Below the pieces are notes generated by a model. The model was not told where the DNA came from, made no database searches, and saw only the letters and a list, made by a program, of their open reading frames with translations. From Marinobacter vinifirmus (lineage in GTDB: Bacteria > Pseudomonadota > Gammaproteobacteria > Pseudomonadales > Oleiphilaceae): DNA of 64,000 nt. The stretch is taken from contig NZ_NEFY01000003.1 of assembly GCF_002258215.1 (NCBI RefSeq), forward strand, positions 62,001-126,000, written 5' to 3'. How positions within the stretch are numbered: the stretch's first letter is position 1; each line of letters opens with the position of its first letter. Positions 55,533 through 64,000 of this stretch are shown piece after piece. The position numbers and the translations under genes are program-made.

Positions 55533-56188
55533 TGTACCGGGTGAAAGAAGCCTTTTACACCTTGCAGGGCGAGGGCGCCCAGGCGGGCCGGGCGGCGGTG
55601 TTCTGCCGGTTCAGCAAATGCAATCTGTGGAATGGCCGGGAGCAGGACCGAGCGACGGCGGTGTGCAATTTCTGCGATACCGACTTTGTTGGTACCGATG
55701 GCCAGAACGGCGGCCGCTTTGAAACCGCCGAGGCGCTGGCGGCCCATATCCGCAGCCTGTGGCCGGATGCCCCTGGCAGACCCTACGTGGTGTGCACCGG
55801 GGGCGAACCGTTGTTGCAGCTGGATGAGCCGCTGATTGCAGCCTTCCATGCCGAGGGCTTCGAAGTGGGGGTGGAAACCAATGGCACCCTGCCGGCGCCG
55901 GACGGTATCGACTGGCTGTGTGTGAGCCCCAAGGCGGACGCCGAGGTGGTGATAACCGAGTGTGATGAACTGAAGCTGGTCTTTCCTCAACCGCTGGCCC
56001 CCCCGGAGCGCTTTCTGGGCATCCGGGCCCGGCATTACTTTTTGTCTCCGATGGCTTCGCCCTCGGTGCCGGACCAGGGCAATGATCCGGTCAAACAGAG
56101 CAATACCCGCAAGGCGACCGATTACTGCCTGGCCCATCCGCAATGGCGCCTGACCCTGCAGATGCACAAGATTCTGGGCATCGACTGA
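55532..56188 (+). CDS. queE: 7-carboxy-7-deazaguanine synthase QueE (radical SAM)
   Basis: Radical SAM enzyme forming the 7-deazaguanine ring from carboxy-tetrahydropterin; substrate supplier for QueC. The 218-residue product begins [20 protein letters not shown]. The [4Fe-4S] cysteines are C30, C45 and C48 (C-x14-C-x2-C, ending VCNFCDTDF), the longer spacing seen in one QueE class, and VCTGGEPLLQLDEP is the SAM GGE motif. ATG at 55532 shares a base with the queC stop. queD and folE are not in the window. Confidence 0.95.
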   Translation: MYRVKEAFYTLQGEGAQAGRAAVFCRFSKCNLWNGREQDRATAVCNFCDTDFVGTDGQNGGRFETAEALAAHIRSLWPDAPGRPYVVCTGGEPLLQLDEPLIAAFHAEGFEVGVETNGTLPAPDGIDWLCVSPKADAEVVITECDELKLVFPQPLAPPERFLGIRARHYFLSPMASPSVPDQGNDPVKQSNTRKATDYCLAHPQWRLTLQMHKILGID

Positions 56189-56189
56189 C

Positions 56190-57233
56190 TCAGGCGGTTT
56201 TCCGGAAACCGGTTTCCCGGGCACGGAAGTGGCTCGGGCTCAGGCCGGTCCAGCGTTTGAAGGCACGGGTAAAGTTGGCGGCATCGGCGTAGCCCAGGGC
56301 ATCGGCAATCTGGCTCAGGTTCATGCCCGTGGTGCCGAGCAAGTCCTGTGCCCGCTCCAGCCGAACCTGGTCGACCAGGTTCTGGAAACTGGCGTCTTCT
56401 TCCTGCAGCCGGCGCTTGAGCGTCCGTTCCGAGACAAACAGGGTACTGGCCACCCGGGCCAGTTTCGGCGGGAACGGATGGCTGGTTTCGATCACCCTGC
56501 GCACCCGGCAGGCAAAGCCGGCGTCTTCCGTGAGTTGTTTCAGCGCTTCTTCACACTGTTCCCGCGAGCTCTCTGCCAGCTGTTCATTGCTGAACCGGAC
56601 CGGCTGTGCAAGCTGGCTGACGGGAATTACCAGGGCATCCTCATGGGCGCCATACTCTACCGGCACGCCCACCACGCGACGGAATCGGTGGAAATGATTC
56701 GGCTCCGGGCCGCGCCGGAGAATCCGGGTACCGGGCACCGCAGCCCCGGTCAGCTGGGCTCCCATGGATACGCAGCCGTACAGCACAGCATCCAGCACAA
56801 AGCCCTGCAGCGGCCCCAGTTCGACATCACAGGACACGGTGTAACGGGCGTTCTGGCCACTCAGGTGCTTTTCCACTTTCAGGTGCGGTGCCCGCAGTGT
56901 CAGATAACGGGTCATCAGCTCCAGCGCTTCTTCCAGGGTACGGCTGCTCATCACCGCAGTACCCAGGGCTCCGTGCAGGGGCAACCGGAGTTCCCTCGCC
57001 AGCATGATGCCCAGGCCAGGTTCGCCGCTTTCGATGATCGCCCGGGTAACAAATTCACTGGCCTGGGCCTGGCTGACCCGGAGATCGGTGGAGTTCAGGC
57101 GGGCCGGGTCCAGGCCGACCCGGAGGATCAGATCCCGCTCGTCGACGCCAATGGTGCGGAGCAGCTCGGCCAGGGTATGCAGGTAGATGGCCGGCATACC
57201 CAGGTCCTGTGCGGTAGAAACGGAGGCGCGCAT
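56190..57233 (-). CDS. AraC family transcriptional regulator with arabinose-binding-like domain
   Basis: A 347-residue regulator with an N-terminal effector-binding domain of the PF12625 type (about 20-205, with SGEPGLGIMLARELRLPLHG and AVMSSRTLEEALELMTRYL) and a C-terminal AraC double helix-turn-helix (about 240-340, GMNLSQIADALGYADAANFT, RAFKRWTGLSPSHFR). This type (OruR/ArgR-like) often controls catabolic or lipid genes. The target is unknown; the alpha/beta hydrolase gene upstream on the same strand is a candidate. Confidence 0.92.
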   Translation of the reverse strand: MRASVSTAQDLGMPAIYLHTLAELLRTIGVDERDLILRVGLDPARLNSTDLRVSQAQASEFVTRAIIESGEPGLGIMLARELRLPLHGALGTAVMSSRTLEEALELMTRYLTLRAPHLKVEKHLSGQNARYTVSCDVELGPLQGFVLDAVLYGCVSMGAQLTGAAVPGTRILRRGPEPNHFHRFRRVVGVPVEYGAHEDALVIPVSQLAQPVRFSNEQLAESSREQCEEALKQLTEDAGFACRVRRVIETSHPFPPKLARVASTLFVSERTLKRRLQEEDASFQNLVDQVRLERAQDLLGTTGMNLSQIADALGYADAANFTRAFKRWTGLSPSHFRARETGFRKTA

Positions 57234-57369
57234 GGGTTTCCTCGTCAGTGTCTGTTGTTGTTATGCAAGGGAGTCAGTCACAGATTATGGCCTTTTGCCG
57301 TGCCCGACCCCATGACTCCAGTGACGGGTCAACGGGCCGGAGAGGCCAATTGCCGGTATGCCGGTCCTG

Positions 57370-58257
57370 TCACTGACTGTGCCGGCGAATAAAGTCTTCC
57401 AGTACCCGGGCCGAGCGGCCGGGTTTCTCCAGCATGGGCAGGTGGCCCACGCCCCGGAATACGTGTACTTCGGCATGGGGCGTGGCGGTTCCGAACCAGT
57501 CCACGCAGCGGGTGGGCGTGATAACGTCTTTGTCGCCCCATTGCACCTGCAGCGGCGGGGTTCCGGTTCCCAGATAGCGGGCCGGTGCCAGCTGGTCTGC
57601 CAGCATGTCGTTGAAAATATGGCGCAGGGAATCCCGGCGCTGCAGCAGGTCTGGCCCCAGCAGGCCGGTCATGGCCAGGCCCCGCAGGGTCGGTTTGCCG
57701 TCGCCGACGCTGTTGAACATTCGGTAGACCCCGCTCCAGTCCCGGGGAATGAGGATGGCATCCCGGTCGGTTTTGAACGGTGCGTTGAGGTCGGCATCCG
57801 GCTGTTCCGGTATGCCGGCACTGTTCAGCAGGGTGACGGTACGCGGTGGCCGGTCGAGCGTGTGCGCCATCACCGAGGCAATGGCGCCGCCCATGGAACT
57901 GCCGGCAATGTGCAGGTTGTCGGTGGCATAGCCTGACAGCCATTGTCCGAGCCGCCGGGCCTGGCTTTCATAGCGATAACAGGCGTCTGGCCGGTACTGG
58001 CTTTCTCCCAGGCCGGGCACATCCGGCACCAGCAGGTGCCAGTCTGCGGGTAGCATCTGCATCCACAGGGCCCAGTTTTCTTTCATGGCGGCAAAGCCGT
58101 GAATCAGCACCAGGGTCGGTTTGCCCGGTGTCGGCCGGCCCCGCTCCAGAAACACCAGCCGGTGTCCGTCGACCAGGGCCTCCTTGCGGCGGGCGCGCAG
58201 TAACCAGCGCTGGCCGGTGCGGGCGGCAGGCCACAGATTGGGGGCAGGAATTCTCAT
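57370..58257 (-). CDS. alpha/beta hydrolase (lipase/esterase-like)
   Basis: A 295-residue alpha/beta-hydrolase. The oxyanion region LVLIHGFAAMKENW, nucleophile elbow GSSMGGAIAS, the strand DKDVITPTRC with the likely Asp, and HVFRGVGHLPMLEKPG with the catalytic His give a full triad. No signal peptide is convincing although the N-terminus is basic. Substrate unknown; similar proteins are lipases or esterases. It lies between an AraC regulator and an exported nuclease on the same strand. Confidence 0.9.
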   Translation of the reverse strand: MRIPAPNLWPAARTGQRWLLRARRKEALVDGHRLVFLERGRPTPGKPTLVLIHGFAAMKENWALWMQMLPADWHLLVPDVPGLGESQYRPDACYRYESQARRLGQWLSGYATDNLHIAGSSMGGAIASVMAHTLDRPPRTVTLLNSAGIPEQPDADLNAPFKTDRDAILIPRDWSGVYRMFNSVGDGKPTLRGLAMTGLLGPDLLQRRDSLRHIFNDMLADQLAPARYLGTGTPPLQVQWGDKDVITPTRCVDWFGTATPHAEVHVFRGVGHLPMLEKPGRSARVLEDFIRRHSQ

Positions 58258-58350
58258 GGGGACAACCTCGTAACAACAAACCGGCTCCCAGTGTAACGGG
58301 CTGTGGCCGGGGAGCTATTGCCGGGTTGCCTGTGCTGGCGGTCGGTCGGG

Positions 58351-60111
58351 TCAGTTATTGCCCAGATGGATGTCGGTGATCACCGGATTGTGGTCCGAGG
58401 CCCGCCACGGCTGAGGGCCTGACAGGGCGGAGCGCTGGTTGTAGGCAAGTGCCCGGGCTTCATCGGCATTGATGTTCCAGGTTTGCGCGTGGCGGACCCG
58501 GGGCTGCAAGTGCCTGTCGGCCAGGCTGTAATCGAGCGAGCCTTTCTCACCCCGGTAACGATAGCTGTGGTAGGCGCAAGCCTCCGGCCCGCAGGGGTAA
58601 AAGCGATGTACCTGGCTATGGTATCCGGCCTGTCGGAATCTCTGAACCGGTGTTTCCATGGCATAGCTGTTGAGGTCGCCGGTAATCAGGGTGCCGGTGA
58701 ATCGGGCGGGAGCGGGCAAGGAATCCAGCCAGCGGATCAGCGCCCCGGCTTCTTCGCTGCGGCGATGGCTGTAGCAGCCCTGACCGTCTTGCCGGTCAGT
58801 ATCCTGGCCGGAGGCTTTTCGGCAGGATTTGGATTTCAGGTGCGGCACCACTACCTGTAAAGCAGCGCCACCGGCTGCGGGGCGAAACGCCTGTGCCAGC
58901 GGCGGCCGGCCCTGGTGCCGGAACGTACCGGAGCGCAGCCGGTGCGGCTGACCGGCCGGTACAACCCGGTCTGTGCGGTACAGCAGTGCGGTACGAATGG
59001 CATCGGAGCCGTCCTGCCCCGGGGTCCTGATGAATGCCCATGGTTCTCCGAGCGTCTCTGCCAGTTGCGTGATAGCGCTGTCCGGGCCGTAACCGTCGTT
59101 TTCCAGCTCACTGACCGCCAGGATGTCCGGTTTGGCCTGCAGGATGGCACTGCGCAGCCGCAACGCCTGTACATCCAGTTGCTGAAGGGATTCGGCACCT
59201 CTGGGTGTCGGGAAGCCGTTGCCCCGGCCATTGCCGTTAAAGAAGTTCTGCAGGTTCAGGGCCATGACCCGGACGTGGTCCCGGGCCGGAGCCGGTGGTG
59301 CGTCTGGGCGGGGATTGTTGCGCTGGAACCGGGGCATCACGGACGGTTGCAGGCGCCACTGGCTGAACCGGAAATCCAGAACGCCTTCAAGCCGGGTTAC
59401 CCGGTCGCCGGCGCGCAGGGGTACATCGCCGGCAAGGTTGTTCAGCCAGGGCACGGGGTTGGGCTGGCGCTGGCTTTTGCCGTCGTCCAGAAGTACCCGG
59501 TGGAGTTGGTTACGTTTGCTTTGGGCAGCGGCTTTGGGGCCCGGGGGCAGGTATTCGGTGGGCGTAACCTGATCGGAACTGGCCAGGGTGAGTTCGCCAT
59601 AGCGGGCCAGGTTGTAGTGGTCGATGATGGTCAGGGGCTGGCTGAACCTCACGCGCATGTTTTCCAGGTGTTCCGGTGCCTCGGGCCAGGGCAGGCTGAC
59701 CTCAACGGGTTCCGGGAGTGGCGCGGTACCGCAGACCTTAAGATTCCGCACAGCCACCAGCTCGGTCAGCCCGTGGAACTCCTTGACGGTGCCGGTCACC
59801 CGCAGCCGTTGCCCGGGCTTGCCGGTTTTTTTGCGGGTGTAGATAAACAGGGCTTCGGAGGTGGCGGGGTTGTTATCGGTTTCGTGGTCGGCCTGTTGCA
59901 GGTAAAAACCGTTGAAGCCTCCGGGTTCCCGGGCGTCCCGGGTAACTATGCCTTCTACAGTAACGGTTTGTCCGGCCAGGGGAGAGCGGGTGCCATCAGA
60001 CTGGATGCGATGGATGGGGGTTGCCGGATCGCCACAGGAGGCCGCCGCCGCTGCAGGAAGCAGGGCGGCGAGGATCAGGCTGATAAGGGGTATTCGTTCT
60101 GGCTTGGTCAC
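58351..60111 (-). CDS. ExeM/NucH-type extracellular endonuclease
   Basis: A 586-residue exported DNase. After the signal peptide (MTKPERIPLISLILAALLPA, cleaved near AAA-SCGD) come an OB-like domain with TVTVEGIVTRDAREPGGFNG (about 45-150) and an endonuclease/exonuclease/phosphatase domain (about 280-580): ALNLQNFFNGNGRGN, LAVSELENDGYGPDSA, the TLITGDLNSYAMETP metal site and the final WRASDHNPVITDI. Similar nucleases degrade extracellular DNA for nutrients or biofilm turnover. Confidence 0.93.
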   Translation of the reverse strand: MTKPERIPLISLILAALLPAAAAASCGDPATPIHRIQSDGTRSPLAGQTVTVEGIVTRDAREPGGFNGFYLQQADHETDNNPATSEALFIYTRKKTGKPGQRLRVTGTVKEFHGLTELVAVRNLKVCGTAPLPEPVEVSLPWPEAPEHLENMRVRFSQPLTIIDHYNLARYGELTLASSDQVTPTEYLPPGPKAAAQSKRNQLHRVLLDDGKSQRQPNPVPWLNNLAGDVPLRAGDRVTRLEGVLDFRFSQWRLQPSVMPRFQRNNPRPDAPPAPARDHVRVMALNLQNFFNGNGRGNGFPTPRGAESLQQLDVQALRLRSAILQAKPDILAVSELENDGYGPDSAITQLAETLGEPWAFIRTPGQDGSDAIRTALLYRTDRVVPAGQPHRLRSGTFRHQGRPPLAQAFRPAAGGAALQVVVPHLKSKSCRKASGQDTDRQDGQGCYSHRRSEEAGALIRWLDSLPAPARFTGTLITGDLNSYAMETPVQRFRQAGYHSQVHRFYPCGPEACAYHSYRYRGEKGSLDYSLADRHLQPRVRHAQTWNINADEARALAYNQRSALSGPQPWRASDHNPVITDIHLGNN

Positions 60112-60120
60112 CGGGCCAGT

Positions 60121-61059
60121 CTAGCAGAGACCGGCAACCGCTTTGAGTGCCCGTTCCCGTTTGCTGCCAAAACCGAGTTGGTCGGGATTGGCCAGTTCCA
60201 CCTGTTGCACCAGCGGGTCCGGGTGCAGGTTATCCAGCGTAATGCCCATGCGTGCCAGCACATAGGGTGCCAGGGCGGCGCGGGTTTCAAGGTGCAGCCT
60301 GCCCTGTTCCATGCCGTAGTCATTGGCAATGATCTGCTGCTGGGCTTCGGTCAGCCGCTGGTCGGGGGTAATTTCCAGGCTTACCATGCGCTGCCAGTCG
60401 TCATCCTGGCCGGCGGTTTGCCGGGCTTTCTGGCGCAGGGCTTCCGGGTGCCCCTGGAAACGGCTCAGGGCAAAGTCCCGGAACTCGCGGTTGGCATGGC
60501 ACCAGGCGCGAACGTGCCAGTTATTGCCGGTACACACCAGGGTATGGGGTTCCAGCAGGCTTTCAGCGGCTTCTGGGCGGCTCAGGGAAATATAGCTGGC
60601 GCGCAGCTGGCGGCGGTAACGGGTTGCGGTTACCACCGCACGCATGGTTTCCGGCGCAACGTGGCGGCAGGGCTCCACGACCACGGTGTTGCCGGGCAGG
60701 CCCAGATCCAGCTCTGAGAAGGTGGCCCCGAGCCTTTGCTGGCGGGCCAGCAGGTCATGGTATTCGCTGACCTGGCCATGGGTGACCACCGGTTTGAAAT
60801 CCCGGGCGGGGACATAGCCTTTAAGGTGCCGGTCGTAGACCAGGTTGCCCGGTGCCAGCTCCCGCAGGTAGGTATTGATGTCTTTGGAAGCCTGCTGCCG
60901 GCCGATTCCGAAACTGTGGCAGATGTGGTTGGTGGTCAGCCGACCTTCCCACAGTGCGATGGTTTCGATGAGTCGATAGCGAAGCAGCAGATCCCAGCGA
61001 ATGGGCCAGTCCGTTTTCTTCATAACCAGGCGCTCACGATCCAGTAATTTGCGTGGCAT
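60121..61059 (-). CDS. WYL-domain transcriptional regulator, BrxR/CapW-like
   Basis: A 312-residue regulator: N-terminal winged helix (about 25-75, LIETIALWEGRLTTNHICHS, FGIGRQQASKDINTYLREL), middle domain, WYL domain (about 135-205, where LRASYISLSRP and NNWHVRAWC stand for the usual WYL ligand pocket) and a C-terminal WCX-like domain. The pattern LWEGR-x-FGI-QAS-D-N-Y followed by YD-K-Y resembles BrxR and CapW, repressors of BREX and CBASS defence loci. No defence genes are adjacent here. ATG at 61059 is used; one 12 codons later is possible. Confidence 0.82.
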   Translation of the reverse strand: MPRKLLDRERLVMKKTDWPIRWDLLLRYRLIETIALWEGRLTTNHICHSFGIGRQQASKDINTYLRELAPGNLVYDRHLKGYVPARDFKPVVTHGQVSEYHDLLARQQRLGATFSELDLGLPGNTVVVEPCRHVAPETMRAVVTATRYRRQLRASYISLSRPEAAESLLEPHTLVCTGNNWHVRAWCHANREFRDFALSRFQGHPEALRQKARQTAGQDDDWQRMVSLEITPDQRLTEAQQQIIANDYGMEQGRLHLETRAALAPYVLARMGITLDNLHPDPLVQQVELANPDQLGFGSKRERALKAVAGLC

Positions 61060-61263
61060 TCATGTTACCCGCTCCCGTCACCGGGGTGTGTTACGGCCCA
61101 TTAATGTAAAACATTGTCAAACGGGGCGCCAGCAGCGCCTTCGGTTTCGGCAAGTGCCTAGTGGTGCCGGCCTGGTGTGGCTGGTTAAATACCTGTCTGC
61201 AGCAACTTTTAAGGCTGCTATCTTTTATTGATTCCAATCCAGATTTCCCAGCCGGAGTTGCCG

Positions 61264-62547
61264 ATGACCCGAATGGTCGTTTCTTTGTCTGCCTTGATCA
61301 TGAGCATTGTGCTCCTGGTCAGCGGCAACGCCTTCCTTATGACTCTGCTGGGTATCCGGCTGAGTATCGAGCAGGTGTCTCCGGACGTGATCGGCTGGGT
61401 ACTGGTGTGCTATTCCATCGGCTTTGTGCTGGGCACATTGTATGTGCACAAGATTATTGGCCGGGTCGGCCATATCCGTGCGTTTGCGGTGTTTGCGGCG
61501 ATGGCTGCGGTGGCCGCACTGTTGTATCCGATGGCGGTATCCACCCTGTTCTGGGCGGTGTTGCGGGTATTGTCCGGTTTCAGCGTGGCCGGCGTTCTGG
61601 TGGTGATCGAAAGCTGGTTCTCCAGCCGCGCCACCAACAGTAATCGCGGCGCCATGTTTGCCGTGTACCAGATTGTGTTCTACCTGTCCGCCGCCGGCGG
61701 CCAGCTGATCGTGAATGTGGGTGACCCGGCCAACTTCCTGCCGTTTTCACTGGCCGCTATTTTACTGGCCCTGGCCCTGATTCCGCTGTCCCTGACCCGT
61801 ATGGAAGCGCCGGTGATCGAGCAAACTGCCCGGATGTCGGTGTTCAAGCTGGCCCGGGAATCTTTCTCCGGGGTTGCCGGGGCGCTGGTCAGCGGGGTGC
61901 TGATAGGTGGCTTCTATGCCCTCGGGCCGGTCTACGCCACGCTGGTGGGGCTGGATGTGGCGAAAACGTCCACCTTTATGGCCAGTGCCATTGTTGCCGC
62001 CATGCTGCTGGCCTGGCCGCTGGGCCGGGTGTGCGACCGCTTTGACCGTCGTCGCGTGATGTTCTGGGTGGCCCTGGCGGCTGCCAGTTCGGCGGGCGGT
62101 GTGGCGGTGCTGGGCGCCGGCAACCTGGCCTTGCTGACCCTGTTGGTGGGGCTGTTTACCGGGCTGTCTGCCACCCTGTACCCGATTGCTGTGGCTATTG
62201 CCAACGACCGTATGGACAGCAACCGTATCGTGGCTGCCAGTGCCACCCTGCTGCTGAGCTATGGCATTGGCAGTGTCATCGGGCCCATCGCCATGGCCGA
62301 GCTGATCAACCAGCTGGGGCCGTCGGGCCTGTTCTACGGCAATGCCGGTTTCCTGTTGGTCCTGGCTGTAATCACCAGCTACCGCATTACTCACACCGAG
62401 GATGTTCCGGTCGAGGATCAGGAGCACTTTGTGCCCGCCATGCCGGAGGCTTCGCCGGTACTGGCCGAGCTGGATCCGCGGAACGAGGATTTCCACGAAT
62501 CTCCGGAAGTGGAAGAGATGCAGGAAGAGTTGCGCCAGGCTGGCTGA
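61264..62547 (+). CDS. MFS transporter (YcaD-like)
   Basis: A 427-residue, 12-helix major facilitator with an acidic tail (FHESPEVEEMQEELRQAG). Helix 1-2 VSGNAFLMTLLGIRLSIEQV and SIGFVLGTLYVHKIIGRVGH, then VLVVIESWFSSRATNSNRG match the YcaD-type MFS family of unknown substrate. ATG at 61264 is preferred for GGAG about 7 bases upstream; an in-frame start at 61228 is possible. It is divergent from the WYL regulator gene (204-base gap). Confidence 0.87.
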   Translation: MTRMVVSLSALIMSIVLLVSGNAFLMTLLGIRLSIEQVSPDVIGWVLVCYSIGFVLGTLYVHKIIGRVGHIRAFAVFAAMAAVAALLYPMAVSTLFWAVLRVLSGFSVAGVLVVIESWFSSRATNSNRGAMFAVYQIVFYLSAAGGQLIVNVGDPANFLPFSLAAILLALALIPLSLTRMEAPVIEQTARMSVFKLARESFSGVAGALVSGVLIGGFYALGPVYATLVGLDVAKTSTFMASAIVAAMLLAWPLGRVCDRFDRRRVMFWVALAAASSAGGVAVLGAGNLALLTLLVGLFTGLSATLYPIAVAIANDRMDSNRIVAASATLLLSYGIGSVIGPIAMAELINQLGPSGLFYGNAGFLLVLAVITSYRITHTEDVPVEDQEHFVPAMPEASPVLAELDPRNEDFHESPEVEEMQEELRQAG

Positions 62548-62623
62548 CGCAACTTGCTGAAACTTTCGGTTATCACCGATTATATTTTCACTTCGGTATC
62601 TGTATTTAAATCAACGATTAGCA

Positions 62624-62651
62624 TACTATTGGTGAATATTCAGCAATAGTA
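62624..62651. promoter_or_regulatory. 28-bp palindrome, probable MarR operator
   Basis: ACTATTG-G-TGAATATTCA-G-CAATAGT: a 28-bp palindrome (62624-62651, including the outer T/A pair) with only one mismatched pair. It lies 68 bases upstream of the marR ATG in an AT-rich stretch likely to be the promoter. MarR repressors usually bind such palindromes in their own promoters, so autoregulation of marR and the exporter is the natural reading. Confidence 0.6.
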
Positions 62652-62718
62652 AGTTTTCGTCAGTTCTTGCCCGGGCGTGGTTTGCCCCGGAGCAGATCAG
62701 CCTCAGGAGTAGATTGTC

Positions 62719-63144
62719 ATGAGAGAACAGTTCCCCTTTGCCGTTGCCCGGGTTACCCGCCGCTGGCGTAAAATGCTTGATGAACGCCTGAAAGACCTCG
62801 GTGTTACCCAGGCCCGCTGGAGCACCATGTTCTACCTGCAGGAAGGTGGCGAAGGCCTGACCCAGCGCGAACTGGCGAGCCTCATGGCCATCGAGAACCC
62901 GACCCTGGTGCGCCTGCTCGACAGCCTGGAACAGCAGAGCCTGATTGAGCGCCGCCCTTGCCCGAACGACCGCCGGGCCCGTCGCCTGCACCTGACCAAG
63001 GCCGGTGTGGACTTTATGGAAGAGCTGACCCAGAGAGCCTCCGACCTTCGGGAGGAGATGCTTGAAGGGATTTCCGACAAGGATCTCGAGTGCACCCTGA
63101 AGGTGTTCCACAAGATCATGGAAAACGCTGAAAAGCAGAAGTAA
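62719..63144 (+). CDS. MarR family transcriptional regulator
   Basis: A 141-residue winged-helix repressor: N-terminal dimerisation helix (FAVARVTRRWRKMLDERLKD), TQARWSTMFYLQEGGEGLTQ, recognition region LASLMAIENPTLVRLLDSLE, and the wing RRPCPNDRRARRLHLTKAG. CAGGAG precedes the ATG. A drug-efflux-type gene begins 3 bases after its stop, and a palindrome lies upstream, so it probably represses this two-gene unit until an aromatic or toxic ligand binds. Confidence 0.93.
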   Translation: MREQFPFAVARVTRRWRKMLDERLKDLGVTQARWSTMFYLQEGGEGLTQRELASLMAIENPTLVRLLDSLEQQSLIERRPCPNDRRARRLHLTKAGVDFMEELTQRASDLREEMLEGISDKDLECTLKVFHKIMENAEKQK

Positions 63145-63147
63145 CCC

Positions 63148-64000
63148 TTGGCGGATAATTCGGTCGAGGGCCTGAAGGCTCGATACGGCGACCGCTGGCG
63201 CTGGCTGGCGGTCATCACGGTTGTGATGGGTACCATGGCCACGGTGCTCAGCGCCACAGTGGTCAACGTTGCCCTGCACGACATCATGATGGAGTTCGGA
63301 ATCCGTCAGGGGCAGGTGCACTGGCTGGCGACCGGCTTTATCGCCGCCATGACCACCACCATGCTGGCTTCCACCTGGTTGCTGGATCGGTTCGGTGTGC
63401 GGCTCACCCTGGCCTGTGCCATGGCCATGTTCACCGTCATTTCGGTGATCGGTGGCTTTGCCGAAACTCCCGGCCAGCTGATCGCCGCGCGGGTGGGCCA
63501 GGGCGCGATGGCGGGCCTGATGCAGCCAATGGGCATGTTCCTGGTGTTCCGTATCTTCCCGCCTGAACAGCGTGGCCAGGCCATGGGTATCTATGGCATG
63601 GGTGTGATCCTGGCTCCCGCCCTGGGCCCGGTACTGGGCGGTTTTCTGGTGGACCAGTTCAACTGGCGCTATGTAATGTACGCCCCGGCCCCGGTAACCC
63701 TGCTCGGGGTGTGGATGGCCTGGCGTTTTCTGCCATTACCCCGCTCCCGGCCGGCCAATTATCCCTTCGATTTTCTCGGCCTGGCATTGCTGGGCAGCCT
63801 GATCGCGCTGACCCTGGACACCCTGACCCGCCTGCAGGAACTGACAGGCCAGGAAGTCCGGGTGCTGGTTCAGGGCATGGTCGCGGTTGCCCTGCTGGCG
63901 GCATTCCTGTTCCGTGCCCGCACGGCCCGTTATCCTCTGATAAAACTGGACTTGCTGCGCCGTCCGGTATTCCTGTTTGCCACCCTGGGTGCCATGGCAC
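63148..64000 (+). CDS. EmrB/QacA-type MFS exporter (DHA2), partial
   Basis: The N-terminal 284 residues of a 14-helix drug:H+ antiporter; the gene continues past the window. Starting from TTG at 63148, the protein reads ...ARYGDRWRWLAVITVVMGTM, with helix 1 motif D1-like VVNVALHDIM, motif A LDRFGVRLTLACAM and motif C GVILAPALGPVLGGFLVDQF, diagnostic for drug:proton antiporters. The start codon is uncertain (weak AGAAG upstream). It directly follows marR and is probably its target. Confidence 0.88.
   Translation, partial: MADNSVEGLKARYGDRWRWLAVITVVMGTMATVLSATVVNVALHDIMMEFGIRQGQVHWLATGFIAAMTTTMLASTWLLDRFGVRLTLACAMAMFTVISVIGGFAETPGQLIAARVGQGAMAGLMQPMGMFLVFRIFPPEQRGQAMGIYGMGVILAPALGPVLGGFLVDQFNWRYVMYAPAPVTLLGVWMAWRFLPLPRSRPANYPFDFLGLALLGSLIALTLDTLTRLQELTGQEVRVLVQGMVAVALLAAFLFRARTARYPLIKLDLLRRPVFLFATLGAMA

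Overview
The window is high-GC DNA of a marine gammaproteobacterium, most probably Marinobacter or a close relative. This rests on protein families and gene order only: def-fmt-rsmB-trkA diverging from lysM-dprA-tsaC-hemF-aroE is the order found near the replication origin of Pseudomonas, and the set also includes a caa3-type cox cluster, monomeric isocitrate dehydrogenase, DUF2868/DUF3482 and an ectoine synthase. I saw no rRNA, tRNA, insertion sequence, prophage or CRISPR array.

Layout. 1-3523 (minus): def, fmt, rsmB, trkA (trkA runs off the left edge). 3823-8442 (plus): LysM protein, dprA, tsaC, hemF, aroE. 8452-9630 (minus): a small heat-shock protein behind a sigma-32-like promoter and a gamma-carbonic-anhydrase-like protein. 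9843-12213: prlC and a YheV-type zinc-ribbon protein. 12624-18864: Na+/H+ antiporter, DUF1653, DISM-GGDEF diguanylate cyclase, DoxX, a hypothetical protein and a MATE exporter. 19052-27781: a complete cytochrome c oxidase cluster (coxB with fused cytochrome c, coxA, ctaG, coxC, DUF2909, SURF1, a Sco-like protein, heme A synthase, heme O synthase, SCO). 27873-35426: MFS, hrpB, a small exported protein with a Fur-box-like site, an ATP-grasp remnant, ornithine/lysine decarboxylase, MFS. 35438-38723: ectC without ectAB, and a GTPase/membrane protein pair (DUF3482/DUF2868). 38806-45640: DUF6164, acetoacetyl-CoA synthetase, icd, a CPA-type antiporter and ybaK. 45772-53160: serine hydrolase, small proteins, a lipoprotein, a large phosphorelay kinase, a membrane protein and a REC-only regulator. 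53181-56188: a small gene behind an attenuator-like leader, a candidate sRNA, an exonuclease, queC-queE. 56190-64000: AraC regulator, alpha/beta hydrolase, ExeM-type nuclease, WYL regulator, MFS, MarR regulator and a truncated EmrB-type exporter.

Most unusual content. (1) Two families of intergenic elements in which a conserved core is flanked by long inverted-repeat arms whose sequence differs from copy to copy while pairing is kept: five copies with a TGTCTGAGCGMAGCGAGTT core (12251, 12448, 29111, 29420, 34070) and two copies with a 57-base core containing GGAGCCATGGATGGCGGAG between perfect 30- and 26-bp arms (9668, 41279). (2) A textbook-shaped attenuator (promoter, 26-codon leader peptide with four ACC Thr codons among its first ten, mutually exclusive hairpins, U-rich terminator) in front of a 90-residue gene of unknown function at 53181-53453, head to head with a candidate small RNA that ends in a strong terminator.
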